DNA of 64,000 nt, from positions 50,231,114 through 50,295,113 of the forward strand of contig NC_059079.1 of assembly GCF_020497125.1 (NCBI RefSeq). The letters are read 5' to 3'. The translations under genes were made by a program, and so were the position numbers. Of this stretch, positions 46,531-55,400 are shown one piece after another. Below the pieces are notes generated by a model. It was given only the letters and a program-made list of their open reading frames with translations, ran no database searches and was not told where the DNA came from. Position 1 is the first letter of the stretch, and each line of letters begins with the position of its first letter. Source of the stretch: Mauremys mutica. Its lineage: Eukaryota; Chordata; Testudines; Geoemydidae.

Positions 46531-48544
46531 AGCTGATGACACAACCAGCAGTTAATACGTTTGTTTTTTTCAAGGTAACATTCCTGTGTCTTCTGTTGCG
46601 ACTGGGAGGCTTTTGTAAAGAGGCAGATCTTGCAGCATGTTTTGAAGATTGGTTAGCTATATCCCCCAATAGCTTGTTCAAAGTCATGCACATTTCACTG
46701 AGAAGAGCACCAACATTTTTAGTCACCACCTTTATCTTCTGTAAATTGACTGTTAATACATCATACATTTTATAATTTTTTTACGCTTGTGCAGTTTTAT
46801 GCCATCTTAATGGGTTCAGAGTTAATTTTTTATTATAGTAGTTTATCCAGTGGGTTGAATTTGGCCATTGGTGTGCTATGTGTTATAATAATTTCTGACT
46901 CCACACATTATTTTTAAAATCCACAGTGCAATATGCAGTACTTTTCCAATATAAAGGAGTCAAATTACCAGTCTATAGCAGTTCAAATAAAAGACAGACA
47001 AAGCTCGGTTTGGTATGTAGATGAGATGAGACTTTAGTGTACCTCATAGAAGAGACTCATCATTCTCTAGAAAAAAGCACAATTATTCAGTCACATTTGG
47101 TGAACAGCTGGATACTGTGGTTAGTGAGAAATTCATTTTCCCATTAATATTAGCAGTTCTACAGCATATTATAAAAGGGTACGTACGACCCCCCTTGGTC
47201 AATAGTCTTTTAGACTAGATTGTCCATGCAACTTATTTTTTTTTTGGTACCTTTGATTTTGGGATGTGAAATCAATACCGTTTTTAGCACTTTCATATAC
47301 TGAATGATCAGAATTGGCTATATAGTAGGTAAGCAAGGCTAGGTATAGTATTATAAGAACAACATTTTCAAAACACAAGCTAGAACAATATGGCTAATAT
47401 ATGTAAAATGCTATATAGGTAGTAAAGCTGACTAAGTTTTCACATAACGAAAAGGTGCCAAATAGAGCTGATGTGTTTAAGTTGTGAAAGCTGAAACAGC
47501 AACCGTTAGGAGACTTGGCTTGCAGTTTTTAGCTGAGCTCTGCTTCTTAATCTGTTCCTAGCTGTCATAACAGATGCTTTCACTCTCATCCATGGCACTG
47601 ATACAGCAGGTAAAATCTGCTTTTTACTTCTGAAATTCAAAAAAATTAATTTTTGTATCTGTACTGTACCAAGGTTGCATACTAAGTATTCAGGCTTTTT
47701 TCTTTTCCCCTTCAATTTTATAGACTCCTGAATATCTCGGTATTGAATATAATGGGTTTAAGAATCAGTTATTATGAATATAACAAATTACCCACAGGAT
47801 AATGGACAGAAAGTGATGAATTACCTGAACATAAATCTATATAATTCTCTCATGTTCAGTAATAACAGGAGAATGGCAAAACTGATTTATTACTTGCTAG
47901 TGCATCTATTCCTACTCATGTTTTTTTTAATTATAGTATGCAGAAAGATGTAATTGTTATTACAATAGCAAAACAATTTTCTGTTTTCTACTCTGTAACT
48001 TTAAAAGTTTTTAATCAAGTCCAGAGAAGCAGGGCCTTGTGCATAAGCAAAAATTGCATCCAACTGTGAAGTACATGTATTAGCAACATAGTTTGTTCAT
48101 ATTTTAGTCCATGTATTTCAACAGAAAGTTACACTGCACAAGAGAAAGCAAAAATCTGAGCTCCTGCTCTAGCAAATGTACTATTCATAAAATACAGCTG
48201 AGAAATCCTCTTTCCTTTACTGTACATAAGAATAAACCAGGTATGAAACAGGAAAGTCCATTCCTATTCATTCTGGAGACGTCCACTCCACTAACTCCAC
48301 AAATCCCTTGAGATCAATGCAAATCTAGAGTTATCTGTAGGAGTCAAATGGTATCCATGCAGCTGCCCATTGCCTGTTCTCTGTTGTCTAGTTCTACAGC
48401 CCCCTAGACAAGATGGCTCCCTCAGAAGCTAAACTTCCAGGCCTCCTGTACTATCTCTGCTTTCAAAACTCCCCTGGAAGCATAGGCTCCACCATGCAGA
48501 AGGGAAAACAACATCCAAATGAACTCTGCAGACTATAAACTTGG
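46531..48544. other. Gene-free stretch
   Basis: I see no gene and no classifiable repeat. Confidence 0.4.
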
Positions 48545-50171
48545 GACAGTTTCCCAGGAGTTTTGAAGGACTTCCTTTAAAAAGTGGAAGTCAAATCCTA
48601 GTGAGGCAAATAGAAAGGAGCGTAAACACTGCCAAATTAAGTGCAAGAATGTAATAAGAAAAGCAAAAGAGGAGTTTGAAGAACGGCTAGCCAAAAACTC
48701 CAAAGGTGGTAATAAAATGTTTTTTAGGTACATCAGAAGCAGGAAGCCTGCTAAACAACCAGTGGGACCCCTTGATGATTGAGATACAAAAGGAGCGCTT
48801 AAAGATGATAAAATCATTGCGGAGAAACTAAATGGATTCTTTGCTTCAGTCTTCACAGCTGAGGATGTTAGGGAGATTCCCAAACCTGAGCCGGCTTTTG
48901 TAGGTGACAAATCTGAGGATCTGTCACAGACTGAAGTGTCACTAGAGGAGGTTTTGGAATTAATTGATAAACTTAACATTAACAAGTCACTGGGACCAGA
49001 TGGCATTCACCCAAGAGTTCTGAAAGAACTCAAATGTGAAGTTGCAGAACTATTAACTAAGGTTTGTAACCTCTCCTTTAAATCGACTTCTGTACCCAAA
49101 TGACTGGAAGTTAGCTAATGTAACACCAATATTTAAAAAGGGCTCTAGAGGTGATCCCGACAATTACAGACCGGTAAGTCTTACATCGGTACCAAGCTAA
49201 TTAGTCGAAAGAATAGTTAAGAATAAAATTGTCAGACACATAGAAAAACATAAACTGTTGAGCAACAGTCAACATGGTTTCTGTAAAGGGAAATCGTGTC
49301 TTACTAATCTATTAGAGTTCTTTGAAGGGGTCAACAAACATGTGGACAAGGGGGATCCAGTGGATATAGTGTACTTAGATTTCCAGAAAGCCTTTGACAA
49401 GATCCCTCACCAAAGGCTCTTACGTAAATTAAGCTGTCATGGGATAAAAGGGAAGGTCCTGTCATGGACTGAGAACTGGTTAAAAGACAGGGAACAAAGG
49501 ATAGGAATTAATGGTAAATTCTCAGAATGGAGAGGGGTAACTAGTGGTGTTCCTCAAGGGTCAGTCCTCGGACCAATCCTATTCAGATTATTCATAAATG
49601 ATCTGGAGAAAGGGGTAAACAGTGAGGTGGCAAAGTTTGCAGATGGTACTAAACTGCTCAAAATAGTTAAGATCAAAGCAGACTGTGATGAACTTCAAAA
49701 AAATCTTACAAAACTAAGTGATTGGGCAACAAAATGGCAAATGAAATTTAATGTGGATAAATGTAAAGTAATGCATATTGGAAAAAATAACCCCAACTAT
49801 ACATACAATATGATGGTGGCTAATTTAGCTACAACAAGTCAGGAAAAAGATCTTGGAGTCATCGTGGATAGTTCTCTGAAGATGAACATGCAGTGTGCAG
49901 AGGCGGTCAAAAAAAGCAAACAGGATGTTAGGAATCATTAAAAAGGGGATAGAGAATAAGACTCAGAATATATTATTGCCCTTATATAAATCCATGGTAC
50001 GCCCACATCTCGAATACTGCGTACACATGTGGTCTCCTCATCTCAAAAAAGATATACTGGCACTAGAAAAGGTTCAGAAAAGGGCAACTAAAATGATTAA
50101 GGGTTTGAAACGGGTCTTATATGAGGAAAGATTAAAGAGGCTAGGACTCTTTAGCTTGGAAAAGAGGAGAC
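48545..50171 (+). mobile_element. CR1 LINE, longest copy, interrupted by a Harbinger element
   Basis: Starts abruptly near 'aggagttttgaaggacttcc' and is readable as CR1 ORF2 from the linker after the endonuclease into the reverse transcriptase. It breaks off after 'ttggaaaagaggagac' where the Harbinger element begins. It resumes at 54846 with the G-run and 'gaggtatataagatcatgag' for about 47 bp. The remaining 3' end (about 450 bp in the 28-kb copy) is missing and is replaced by the palindromic region. Confidence 0.9.
48590..50171 (+). pseudogene. CR1 ORF2 (reverse transcriptase), broken
   Basis: In order: [60 protein letters not shown] (RT fingers), DIVYLDFQKAFDKIPHQRL (first catalytic block, with the aspartate), GVPQGSVLGPILFRLFINDL, and KFADGTKLL. 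The last should be FADD, so one catalytic aspartate codon has become glycine. Lesions: TGA at 48780-48782, frame changes between about 49075 and 49255, and an extra A in an A-run at about 49909-49915 (seven against six in the 28-kb copy). The frame continues as 49895-50171 until the Harbinger insertion. Confidence 0.88.
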
Positions 50172-50174
50172 TAA
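50172..50174. repeat. Harbinger target-site duplication, left copy
   Basis: TAA, matching the TAA at 54843-54845. In the uninterrupted CR1 copies this position reads 'gagactaagggggg', so excision in thought restores the CR1 sequence. Confidence 0.9.
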
Positions 50175-50552
50175 GTGTATTTCTACACTACAAGAGTAGT
50201 TCGATTCAACTTAAGTCGAATTTGTGGAATCGACCTTACAAAGTCGAATTTGTGTATCCACACTAAGGATACTAATTCGACTTTGTGAGTCCACACTAAC
50301 GGGGCAAGCGTCGACTTTGGAAGCGGTGCACTGTGGGCAGCTATCCCACAGTTCCCGCAGTCCCCGCTGCCCATTGGAATGCTGGGTAGAGCCCACAATG
50401 CCTGTTGGGGGAAAAAATGTGTCGAGGGTGGTTTTGGGTAACTGTCATCATTCAACCGTCACTCCCACCCTCCCTCCCTGAAAGCACCGGCGGGAAATCT
50501 GTTCGCACACTTTTCTGGTCAGTGACAGCGCAGACGCCACAGCACTGCGAGC

Positions 50553-51836
50553 ATGGAGCCCGCTGCGATCATCGCTGCACTTATGGCTGTTGTCAACTCC
50601 TCTCACCTTATCGTCCACCTCTTCCACAGTCAGATGCTGAGAAATCGGGTGAGGAGGCTCCGGCAGCATGGTGAGGACATGAAGTCTCAGAGAGGCACAG
50701 ACCTCTCAGAAAGCACGGGATCCCGCGCCGTGGAGATCATGGTGGCAATGGGTCATGTTCATGCTGCGGAACGGCGATTCTGGGCCCGGGAAACAAGCAC
50801 GGACTGGTGGGACCGCATAGTGCTGCAGGCCTGGGATGAATCACAGTGGCTGCGAAACTTCAGGATGCGTAAGGGCACTTTCCTTGAACTGTGAGACTTG
50901 CTGTCCCCTGCCCTGAAGCGCAAGGACACCCGGATGCGAGCAGCCCTGACTGTGCAGAAGCGAGTGGCCATAGCCCTCTGGAAACTTGCAACGCCAGATA
51001 GCTACCGGTCAGTAGCGAACCACTTTGGCGTGGGCAAATCTACCGTGGGGGTTGCTGTGATACAAGTAACCCACGCAATTGTTGAGCTCCTGCTCTCAAA
51101 GGTAGTGGCCCTGGGAAACGTCCAGGTCGTCATAGATGGCTTCGCCACGATGGGATTCCCAAACTGTGGTGGGACTATAGATGGAACTCACATCCCTATC
51201 CTGGCACCGGACCACCAGGCCAGCCAGTATATTAACCAAAAGGGCTACTTTTCAATGGTGCTGCAAGCACTGGTGGACCATAGGGGACGTTTTACCAACA
51301 TCAACGTCGGGTGGCCGGGCAAGGTTCATGACGCACGTGTTTTCAGGAACTCTGGTCTGTTTAGACGCCTGCAGGAAGGTAGTTTCTTCCCGGACCACAA
51401 AATAACTGTTGGAGATGTGCAGATGCCTATAGTGATCCTCGGGGACCCAGCCTACCCGCTAATGCCCTGGCTCATGAAGCCCTACACAGACACCTTGGAC
51501 AGTGACAAGGAACACTTCAACTACCGGCTGAGCAAGTGCAGAATGGTGGTAGAGTGTGCTTTCGGACGTCTCAAGGGGAGATGGCGATGCTTACTGACTC
51601 GCTCGGATCTCAGCGAAACCAATATCCCGATTGTTATTGCAGCTTGCTGTGTGCTCCACAATCTCTGTGAGAGCAAGGGGGAGACCTTTATGGCGGGATG
51701 GGAGGTTGAGGCAAATCGCCTGGCTGCTGATTACGCTCAGCCAGACACCCGTGCGATTAGAAGAGCCCAGCGGAAAGCGCTGTGCATCCGGGAGGCTTTG
51801 AAAGCTAGGTTCCTCAGCGAACAGCGTGACCTGTGA
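50553..51836 (+). pseudogene. Harbinger DDE transposase (HARBI1-like), one premature TGA
   Basis: A single reading frame of 427 codons is interrupted only by TGA at 50892-50894 (codon 114). The ATG at 50553 has A at -3 and G at +4 and precedes a short N-terminal helical region. Further on, RSVANHFGVGKSTVGVAV is a helix-turn-helix (about residues 153-170). The DDE_4-type nuclease fold follows: CGGTIDGTHIPI (first Asp, residue 210), LGDPAYPL (second Asp, 298), and VECAFGRLKGRW (Glu, 334). VGWPGKVHDARVF between them is also a family hallmark. All three catalytic acids are intact. The enzyme cuts and pastes the element in the nucleus, usually with its Myb-like partner. Length suits vertebrate Harbinger transposases. 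An AATAAA at about 51950 can serve as poly(A) signal. Confidence 0.92.
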
Positions 51837-52586
51837 CTGTTCAGTTTCTTTACAGAGAAGCTGAACCTGCCCCTGTTTCTTTACCCAGTTACTGTTGACT
51901 ATCCTCTGCAGTTGCATACCCCGTTTCCCCCCTTCCAACACACGTGTAAAAATAAAATACATGTTCCATTGTTACTTAACAAAGGTTTCTTTATTAATGA
52001 CTTTGCGTTAAAGGGTTGAAACTGGGACTGTGCTGGGTAGTGTGTGCAGTAATGTAAACACCGCCTCTAAACTCGAGGAATGACAGGCTCCTGCTCCTAG
52101 AGCGGTCCGCAGTGCCGAACTGGTTGTTTCAACGGAGCCTGCCATCCCTCCTTCTTGGGACTCTGTGTGCGGGGGCTATGTGACCTTGTTGCGGAGGAGG
52201 ACAGTTACAGATTCCCCTGCTGCGTGGCTCTGTGGTCCAGGACAAGGACCGCTGCATAAGATCTGTAACCGCCCTCCCCCGCTACAAAGTCACGTACCCC
52301 CCCACCCACACAGAACATGGAAACCACCTCTCATACCAACCAGGGTGCCTACTGACTGCACTGTGTGTGTGACCTGCTGCTGATCCTGCCCCCGTGTCAC
52401 CCTGGTAAAGGTGACTGTCTTACACAATTACCAACCCCCTTCCCCACCGCCCCTTCAAACACAGTCTTCTGTACAAAAACATGACGGAAACAATAATTAA
52501 CAGCAAAGTATTTTTAATAATCAACTAGACAGTTAGGGGATGAAACTGGGATTGGGGCTTGGGTGAGTCAGGAAGGGAAGGACTTC

Positions 52587-53056
52587 TCAAAATTTAGGGA
52601 ATGGGCGCTTTTGGGTACTTGAGCACTCTGCTGGGGTGCGGTGACAGTTTTCACGGCCCCTGGCGCCCCTCCTTCTTGTTATTTTGGGTGAGGGGGGTAT
52701 AGGACTTTGTGGCGGGGGAGGGCGGTTGCAGATACACTGAAGGGGGGCTCTGTCCTCCTGCCTGCGGTCCTGCAGAACATCCACAAGGCGCCGGAGCGTG
52801 TCCGTTTGCTCCCTCATTAGTCCAAGCAGCATTTGAGTCGCCTGCTTGTCTTCCTCACACCACCTCTCCTCCCGTTCGCTGTGTGAGCGCTGGTACTGAG
52901 AGAGGTTCTCTCTCCACTGGCTCTGCTGGGCCGCCTCGGCTCAGGAACAGCCCATAAGTTCAGCGAACATCTCGTCCCTTGTCTTTTTCTTTCGCCGCCT
53001 AATCTGTGCCAGCCTCTGTGAGGGGGATGCTGGGGCAGGTCTGGAGACAGTCGCAG
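52587..53056 (-). pseudogene. Harbinger Myb-like protein, exon 2
   Basis: Begins after a splice acceptor (pyrimidine-rich, CACACAG, AG at 53058-53057 on the plus coordinates). The frame continues in phase from exon 1 and holds RRRKKKTRDEMFAELM (a basic, nuclear-localisation-like patch). Then come a TGA at 52943-52941 and, in the same frame, a heptad-rich region with SQYQRSHSEREERW and LMREQTDTLRRLVDVLQDR, a likely coiled coil. It ends at a stop at 52587-52589. The TGA sits where a CGA would mutate by CpG decay (inference). An ATTAAA on the minus strand lies at 52517-52512. Confidence 0.75.
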
Positions 53057-53526
53057 CTGTGTGATGGGAAAAAGGGAGTGAATTTCTTGCAAAGATACAT
53101 TTTTGCGAACAATGAACACAGTCTAGTCTGTCACTGTGAACAAGACCATGCACAGCACCTATCTCATGCGCACTCAGGACAAGTTCGAATTTTCGGCCTT
53201 CGCATTCAGTACCTGGGGTCTTGCACTAGAGATCAGACAAGCGGTTCAGGACAGCAGAATCTGTGGAGCAGCCAGGCATGGTAAGCCGTAGACTTTAGGC
53301 TGCTTAAAACTTAATGTATAGCAGTGCCCTCCTGCTGCAGGCAATCCGGAAAGCATAAACTCTGCCCCTGTTCCACCCCCTCGCGGCTGTCCCTGGGAAA
53401 GATCCCTGTATGCTGCCCCTCTGCAGCCTTCACCACGTGGCTATAAACTGACGCTTATTGTTATGCAAAGGAAAAGTGAAGCATTCCCAATACTAACATT
53501 ACACTAATTCCACTAATTAAATTCAG

Positions 53527-53823
53527 GAGTTGCCGAGCGAGATCACCCTGAGGAGGGTCACTGAGGCAGATAGAGAGCGCATGCTGCATGAAAGCCAGCA
53601 CAAACCAGGGGCCTATGCTGCCATGCTCGTGGAGGCAATGCTCCCAGAATACCTGATGACAGCCTGGCGCGGAAAAGTGTGCTACCACGGAGCACCCAAT
53701 AAGGCAGCTCTCCCCAGGAACCTCATGCGTAGGCTTTTCGATTACCTCCAGGAGAGCTTCATGGAGATCTCCCAAGAGGATTTCTGTTCTATCCCCATAT
53801 ACATTGACCTTCGTTTCACATAG
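53527..53823 (+). CDS. Third Harbinger ORF, 3' exon, possible BEN-like domain
   Basis: An open frame of 98 codons directly follows 'ttaaattcag', a plausible splice acceptor. The same frame has a TAA just upstream (53518-53520) and no ATG before 53581, so it is best read as a terminal exon. It ends in TAG with AATAAA at 53846-53851, 23 bp on. Readable blocks are ESQHKPGAYAAMLVEAMLPE, LMTAWRGKV and KAALPRNLMRRLFDYLQESF. The pattern (A..Lv..mlPe.l....rGk....g...kaaLp..l...l.dyl...F) resembles a BEN domain, a DNA or chromatin binding fold, but this is my reading by eye. The 5' exon was not found. It lies antisense within the Myb-like gene's intron. It has no visible lesion. It could also be a host exon captured by the transposon. 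Confidence 0.5.
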   Translation, partial: ELPSEITLRRVTEADRERMLHESQHKPGAYAAMLVEAMLPEYLMTAWRGKVCYHGAPNKAALPRNLMRRLFDYLQESFMEISQEDFCSIPIYIDLRFT

Positions 53824-53845
53824 TTAACATTCCTGTTCTTTCAAA

Positions 53846-53851
53846 AATAAA
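53846..53851 (+). terminator. Poly(A) signal of the third Harbinger ORF
   Basis: AATAAA 23 bp after the TAG of the exon at 53527-53823, on the same strand. It supports that exon being the 3' end of a real transcript. Confidence 0.65.
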
Positions 53852-53875
53852 TGTTTACATGTTTATAGCACTTAC

Positions 53876-54533
53876 CGACTGATCCTTCCCCTGATTCAGG
53901 GTCCGGGTTAACGGCCGGGGAGGGTTGGTAGGGGATCTCCGTGAGGGTGATGAAGAGATCCTGGCTGTCGGGGAAATCGGCGCTGTAAGCGCTGTCGCCT
54001 GCCTCGTCCTCCTCAAACCCTTCCTCATCTTCCCCGTTCGCGAACATCGCCGAGGAACTGCCCGTCGACACTATCCCATTGTCAGAGTCCATAGTCACTG
54101 GTGGGGCAGTGGTGGCAGACCCACCGAGAATGGCATGCAGTGCCTCGTAGAAGCTGCATGTCTGGGGCTGGGCTCCGGAGCGTCCGTTTGCCGCTTTGAT
54201 TTTTTGGTAGCCTTGTCTCAGGTCCTTGATTTTCATGTGGCACTGCGTTGTATCCCGGCTGTATCCTCTGTCTCTCATGGCTTTGGAGACCTTCTCGTAG
54301 GTCTTTGCATTCCGTTTTTTGGAGCGCAGCTCCGAAAGCACAGACTCATCGCCCCACACAGCGATCAGGTCCAAGACTTTCCGGTCAGTCCATGCTGGGG
54401 CCCTCTTTCTATTCTGAGATTGCATGGACTCCTCTGCTGGAGAGCTCTGCATCGTTGCCGGTGCTGCTGAGCTCGCCACAATGTCCAAACAGGAAATGAG
54501 ATTCAAACTGGCCAGACAGGAAAAGGAATTCAA
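53876..54533 (-). CDS. Harbinger Myb/SANT-like DNA-binding protein, exon 1
   Basis: The minus-strand frame opens at 54533, although the ATG at 54452 (MQSSPAEESMQSQNRKRA) or the one at 54425 may be the true start. The Myb/SANT-like domain starts at RAPAWTDRKVLDLIAVWGDE and continues with YEKVSKAMRDRGYSRDTTQC and MKIKDLRQGYQKIK, with the spaced aromatic and tryptophan residues of the family. An acidic, serine-rich tail follows (NGEDEEGFEEDEAGDSAYSA). At 53876 a consensus donor joins it to exon 2. In Harbinger systems this protein binds the termini and brings the transposase into the nucleus and onto DNA. Exon 1 has no lesion, but exon 2 carries a premature stop, so the full product is broken. 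Confidence 0.85.
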
Positions 54534-54845
54534 ATTTTCCCGGGGCTTTTCCTGTGTGGCTGGTCAGAGCATCCAAGCTCGGACTGCTGTCCAGAGCGTC
54601 AACAGAGTGGTGCACTGTGGGATAGCTCCCGGAGCTACTAAGGTCGATTTCCATCCATACATTGCCTAATTCGACATAGCCATGTCGAATTTAGCGCTAC
54701 TCCCCTCGTCGGGAAGGAGTACAGAATTCGAATTAAAGAGCCTTCTAGGTCGAACTAATTAGCTTCCTGGTGTGGACGGGTGCACGGTTAAGTCGAATTA
54801 ACGCTGCTAAATTCGACATAAACTCCTAGTGTAGACCAGGCCTAA

Positions 54846-54895
54846 GGGGGGGGATAGATAGAGGTATATAAGATCATGAGTGATGTGAAGAAAGT
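54846..54895 (+). repeat. CR1 LINE, short continuation after the Harbinger element
   Basis: 'ggggatagatagaggtatat' and 'gatcatgagtgatgtgaaga' match CR1 sequence that follows 'gagactaag' in the copies at 28450 and 36485. It proves the Harbinger element landed within the CR1. An inverted copy of this segment is at 55148-55198. Confidence 0.88.
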
Positions 54896-55147
54896 GGCTA
54901 CACTTGCAGCCGTACAGCGCTGCCTTGGGAGTGCTCCTGCAGCAGCGCTTTGAAGTGCGAGTGTGGTCGCAGCACCAGCGCTGGGAGCGCGGCTCCCAGC
55001 GCTGTAAGCTAATCCCCTCGGGGAGGTGGAGTACCTGCAGCGCTGGGAGAGCTATCTCCCAGCGCTGGTGCTGCGACCACACTCGCACTTCAAAGCGCTG
55101 CTGCAGGAGCACTCTCGCGGCAGCGCTGTACGGCTGCAAGTGTAGCC
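54896..55147. mobile_element. MITE with long inverted repeats at the palindrome centre
   Basis: Ends GGCTACACTTGCAGCC and GGCTGCAAGTGTAGCC are perfect complements. The arms carry repeated CAGCGCTG words and stay complementary to a short loop near 54985-55057. It was inserted in the CR1 after 'aaagtg'. The TSD cannot be judged because the right flank is an inverted copy of the left. A hAT or unclassified MITE family. Confidence 0.8.
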
Positions 55148-55289
55148 ACTTTCTTCACATCACTCATGATCTTATATACCTCTATCTATCCCCCCCCCTT
55201 AGGCCTGGTCTACACTAGGAGTTTATGTCGAATTTAGCAGCGTTAATTCGACTTAACCGTGCACCCGTCCACACCAGGAAGCTAATTAG

Positions 55290-55400
55290 TTTACACTGGC
55301 GCTTTACAGCGCTGTAACTTGCTGCGCTCAGGGGGGTGTTTTTTCAAACCCAGGAGCGAGAAAGTTGCAGCGCTGTAAAGCGCCAGTGTAGCCAAGGCCA
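55290..55400. mobile_element. Second CAGCGCTG-type MITE, left end clipped
   Basis: 'tacactggcgctttacagcg' on the left and 'cgctgtaaagcgccagtgta' on the right form a hairpin. The right end continues GCCAAGGCC, but the left lacks the matching outer bases and abuts the palindrome edge at 55289. The element was probably cut by the rearrangement that made the palindrome. Confidence 0.7.

Larger units (their letters stand above)
53057..53875 (-). other. Predicted intron of the Myb-like gene
   Basis: Donor G|GTAAGTG at 53875 and acceptor CACACAG at 53057 leave the reading phase intact (one base plus two bases of an alanine codon). Length is 819 bp. It contains, on the opposite strand, the extra exon at 53527-53823. 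Confidence 0.75.
50175..54842 (+). mobile_element. PIF/Harbinger DNA transposon, 4668 bp, full length
   Basis: The termini are GTGTATTTCTACACTA on the left and, read inward, GGCCTGGTCTACACTA on the right. Both are flanked by TAA (50172-50174 and 54843-54845), the 3-bp TSD typical of PIF/Harbinger. Subterminal regions carry many copies of TTCGA/TCGAA words in both orientations, likely transposase or Myb-protein binding sites. It encodes a DDE transposase on the plus strand, a spliced Myb/SANT-like protein on the minus strand, and an extra plus-strand exon between them. It sits inside a CR1 LINE. Composition is much more GC-rich than the flanks, as expected of a recently arrived element. Confidence 0.95.
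54755..55289. repeat. Near-perfect 535-bp palindrome
   Basis: The left arm (54755 to about 55021) contains the last 88 bp of the Harbinger element, its TAA junction, 47 bp of CR1 and half of a MITE. The right arm repeats all of these in inverted order and orientation to 55289. Outside the MITE the only difference I see is run length at the G-run (eight G against nine C). Both arms end at the octamer CTAATTAG, itself palindromic. The MITE at the centre was already a hairpin. The flanks were not, so they must have been copied. Confidence 0.9.

Noticed and set aside
48533..49006. 157-codon minus-strand open frame
   Set aside because: Antisense shadow of the CR1 ORF2 region.
53925..54470. 181-codon plus-strand open frame
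   Set aside because: Antisense shadow of the Myb-like exon 1.
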